NCBI GenBank assembly: GCA_029335935.2
Contig: JARJMV020000310.1
Span: forward strand, 1-16,604
Direction of reading: 5' to 3'
Length of the DNA: 16,604 nt
Origin: a bacterium
GTDB lineage: Bacteria; Armatimonadota; Fimbriimonadia; Fimbriimonadales; GBS-DC
In this document: positions 15,010 through 16,604 of the stretch, in pieces
Position numbering within the stretch: position 1 is the stretch's first letter
Layout of the letters: each line of letters begins with the position of its first letter
Made by a program: the position numbers and the translations under genes
Notes under the pieces: model-generated
Told to the model about the DNA's origin: nothing
Databases searched by the model: none
The model's input: the letters and a program-made list of their open reading frames with translations, nothing else

Positions 15010-16459
15010 CCGCGTTCTTGTCGGACGCTTGCGACCCTTTTTTCTCGGACAGTCGCGCCTCCAACAGCAGTGCTTTGACTTCCCGCGCGGCGCGCAGGCT
15101 GGCAGGGTGCAAGAAGACCAGCAACCCCAGCAGCGACCAGTAGTGCGTGAACGGCGCGAACATCGCCGCGCCCAATCCCACTGCCCAGAGCAGGTTCGCA
15201 CCGTATATCGGGCTTCCTATCCAACGCTTCACCGCCCAGTGAAGCAGCAGATTCGTGGGTTGATGCGCCAGCATATAACCAAGCATATACCCCACAGGCT
15301 TGTACGGCGCGGGTATTACCCATGTGAAGCCCCACAGGAACGGAAATAAGCACGCGATAAGCAATACATTCGACCAAAGCATAAAGCTGGTCTTACGAAT
15401 CACATACATCGCCTGTGCTTGTGGACCGAAAATCACGAACAGCATCATGTGCAGACTACTAATAGCACTGGTCAGCACAACTACCGAGATATCCCACTGA
15501 GATCCTAATAGCTTTGGCAGAACGAGCGGTGCTATGAGCAGGACACCTACAGCAGCACTGCCATAGGCAAGGAGTTGCGCCTGAGCGGATAGATAGATTG
15601 CTCGGAGCAGCTCTTGAGGACGCTGCTGGAGCTTGGCGTAGATAGGGACACTGAGTTGAGCGATGGCACTCGTAATGAAAGAGAGCGCGCCGATGAGCCG
15701 ATCGGCTAAAGCATAGTATCCCACCGCGCGTTCACCAGCAAGGGGCAGTAGTACCAGCGGCACTCCGAAACGGCGCAGTTCGTACATCCATGCACCCGCC
15801 GACATCTTTAGGCTCTCACTCACACTTTCCCGCAAGAGCGCAGGATCCCAGCACCAGTGCGGTCTATAACGCGCGACGCTAAATATCAGGAGCGTCTGCC
15901 AGAGTTCACTACAGATGTAGCCGACAATTAGCGCCCAAATGCCCGCACCTTTCAGCGCCAACGGAATCCCAGCGATGTAAATTAACAACTGCCCAGTGAT
16001 TTCTATAATAGCTAATTTGCTATAGTCCAATTGGCGTTCCAGTAGCGCCGTCGGAACTCCTCGCGCAAGGCTTAGGGGCAAGGTACTCGCCAACCAAGCC
16101 AGTGCCGTTGCAAACTGAGTTTCACGGGAGCCTATGGCAAGCAGTCCAACACCAGTAGCACTCAGAAGCGCCGCGGCCCCAATCCCCGCAGCAAATAGCC
16201 ACCAGAAGGTGAGGCCGAACAGGGATGGGGCAACATTTTCAGGTTGGCGTATTAGGTAGATGCGCCCTCCTTGCGCCCCTACCGTCAGCACATATCCTAT
16301 CACACTGAACGCTGCTGTGTAGGCACCGTAAGCGTTCGGACCAACGAGGCGAGTCAAGTAAAGCAAACCGATAAAGCTCAAGACAAGTCCGACCACTCGG
16401 CGCAGGGTCAGGTACACGCCTGCCTGCACCGCCTGCCGACGCAGCGATTTTTCGCTCAT
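15005..16459 (-). CDS. Polysaccharide flippase 2 (MOP superfamily, Wzx/RfbX-like)
   Basis: A 484-residue integral membrane protein with about 12-14 hydrophobic helices, paralogous to flippase 1. It opens with SLRRQAVQAGVYLTLRR then YLTRLVGPNAYGAYTAAF. It shares the C-terminal HWAVKRWIGSPIYG / LLWAVGLGAAMFAP. It would carry a lipid-linked glycan across the cytoplasmic membrane. Composition is uneven: the 3' end is GC-rich (40 of 60 in 15121-15180), while most of the gene is not (26 of 60 in 15361-15420, 23 of 60 in 15961-16020), with Ile ATA and Leu TTA/CTA codons rare in the neighbours. This fits transfer or a mosaic origin. Its start has no Shine-Dalgarno and lies 8 bases after TACAAT. Glycosyltransferase B follows 9 bp downstream and may use its product. 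Confidence 0.92.
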   Translation of the reverse strand: MSEKSLRRQAVQAGVYLTLRRVVGLVLSFIGLLYLTRLVGPNAYGAYTAAFSVIGYVLTVGAQGGRIYLIRQPENVAPSLFGLTFWWLFAAGIGAAALLSATGVGLLAIGSRETQFATALAWLASTLPLSLARGVPTALLERQLDYSKLAIIEITGQLLIYIAGIPLALKGAGIWALIVGYICSELWQTLLIFSVARYRPHWCWDPALLRESVSESLKMSAGAWMYELRRFGVPLVLLPLAGERAVGYYALADRLIGALSFITSAIAQLSVPIYAKLQQRPQELLRAIYLSAQAQLLAYGSAAVGVLLIAPLVLPKLLGSQWDISVVVLTSAISSLHMMLFVIFGPQAQAMYVIRKTSFMLWSNVLLIACLFPFLWGFTWVIPAPYKPVGYMLGYMLAHQPTNLLLHWAVKRWIGSPIYGANLLWAVGLGAAMFAPFTHYWSLLGLLVFLHPASLRAAREVKALLLEARLSEKKGSQASDKNAV

Positions 16460-16467
16460 CGCAAGAG

Positions 16468-16499
16468 ATTGTACCCATCTTTCGCCTTAATGGTACAAT
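16468..16499. promoter_or_regulatory. Symmetric divergent promoter: 32 bp inverted repeat with both -10 boxes in its arms
   Basis: ATTGTACC (16468-16475) and GGTACAAT (16492-16499) are exact inverted arms. Read outward, each arm gives TACAAT, 8 bases before the flippase 2 ATG (16459) on the left and 9 bases before the ATG at 16509 on the right. Each arm, read the other way, gives TTGTAC at a 19-base spacing, a weak -35 for the opposite promoter. The right box has an extended TGG. Neither gene has a Shine-Dalgarno. Confidence 0.55.
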
Positions 16500-16508
16500 T
16501 TACACACT

Positions 16509-16604
16509 ATGACCGTTCGTCCGCTGGTTTCTATTCTTACACCTGCGTACAAAGCGGAGCCGTACATCGGGCAGGCCATCGAGTCCGTGCAGGCGCAGAC
16601 GATG
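16509..16604 (+). CDS. Family 2 glycosyltransferase C, N-terminal part only (cut by window end)
   Basis: The last 96 bases read as 32 open codons beginning MTVRPLVSILTPAYKAEPYI and continuing GQAIESVQAQTM. This is the start of a GT-A fold family 2 transferase, and it is nearly the same as the N-terminus of glycosyltransferases A (SVITAAYNAAPYIAQAIESV) and B. It is therefore a third member of that paralogous group and diverges from flippase 2. The ATG is chosen for this alignment and for the TACAAT box 9 bases upstream; there is no Shine-Dalgarno. Nucleotide-binding and DXD motifs lie beyond the window, so activity cannot be judged. Confidence 0.85.
   Translation, partial: MTVRPLVSILTPAYKAEPYIGQAIESVQAQTM

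Noticed and set aside
15030-15050. T-run near the 3' end of flippase 2 as a terminator
   Set aside because: It lies inside the coding sequence (Lys-Lys codons on the minus strand) and is not preceded by a stable stem in the right orientation.

Overview
This 16.6 kb stretch is GC-rich bacterial DNA (about two thirds G+C in most hand-counted blocks, with AT-richer patches). It is a cell-surface or extracellular polysaccharide locus: nucleotide-sugar enzymes, family 2 glycosyltransferases, two MOP-type flippases, an FkbM methyltransferase, and two large proteins with signal peptides. No rRNA, tRNA, CRISPR array or transposase was seen. The lineage cannot be proven from sequence alone. The GC-rich, apparently free-living style and the unusual multidomain exported proteins recall Armatimonadota or Chloroflexota from warm environments; this is a guess.

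Layout. 1-215: non-coding, holding a 155 bp unit bounded by a 10 bp inverted repeat, each end also forming a hairpin. 216-3533 (+): a 1105-residue exported beta-sandwich/alpha-toroid protein. 3542-5817 (-): a TviB-type nucleotide-sugar dehydrogenase and, upstream of it in the same operon, a UDP-hexuronate 4-epimerase-like SDR, joined by an ATGA overlap. 5818-6033: a divergent promoter region with a 12 bp direct repeat. 6034-7662 (+): a 542-residue protein of unrecognised family. 7659-8606 (-): glycosyltransferase A. 8671-10557 (-): an exported CBM-like plus TIM-barrel glycosidase-like protein. 10657-14042 (+): FkbM methyltransferase, flippase 1, glycosyltransferase. 14039-16459 (-): flippase 2 then glycosyltransferase B. 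16509 onward (+): the first 32 codons of a third A/B-type glycosyltransferase, running off the window.

How it may work together. The TviB-like enzyme and the SDR would supply a UDP-hexuronic or UDP-acetamidohexuronic acid. The glycosyltransferases would assemble a lipid-linked oligosaccharide, FkbM would O-methylate it, and the flippases would move it across the membrane. The two exported proteins could bind, trim or modify the polymer outside. No initiating phosphoglycosyltransferase, Wzy polymerase or chain-length regulator is present, so the locus must continue beyond the window or rely on distant genes.

The strongest unlisted signal is in gene starts. Six genes have a TATAAT-like box ending only 6 to 9 bases before the start codon and no Shine-Dalgarno sequence, which predicts leaderless mRNAs. 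Three other genes have clear Shine-Dalgarno sites. The last divergent pair shares a 32 bp inverted repeat whose two arms are the two outward -10 boxes. All three convergent gene pairs end within 8 bases of each other or overlap at their stop codons.
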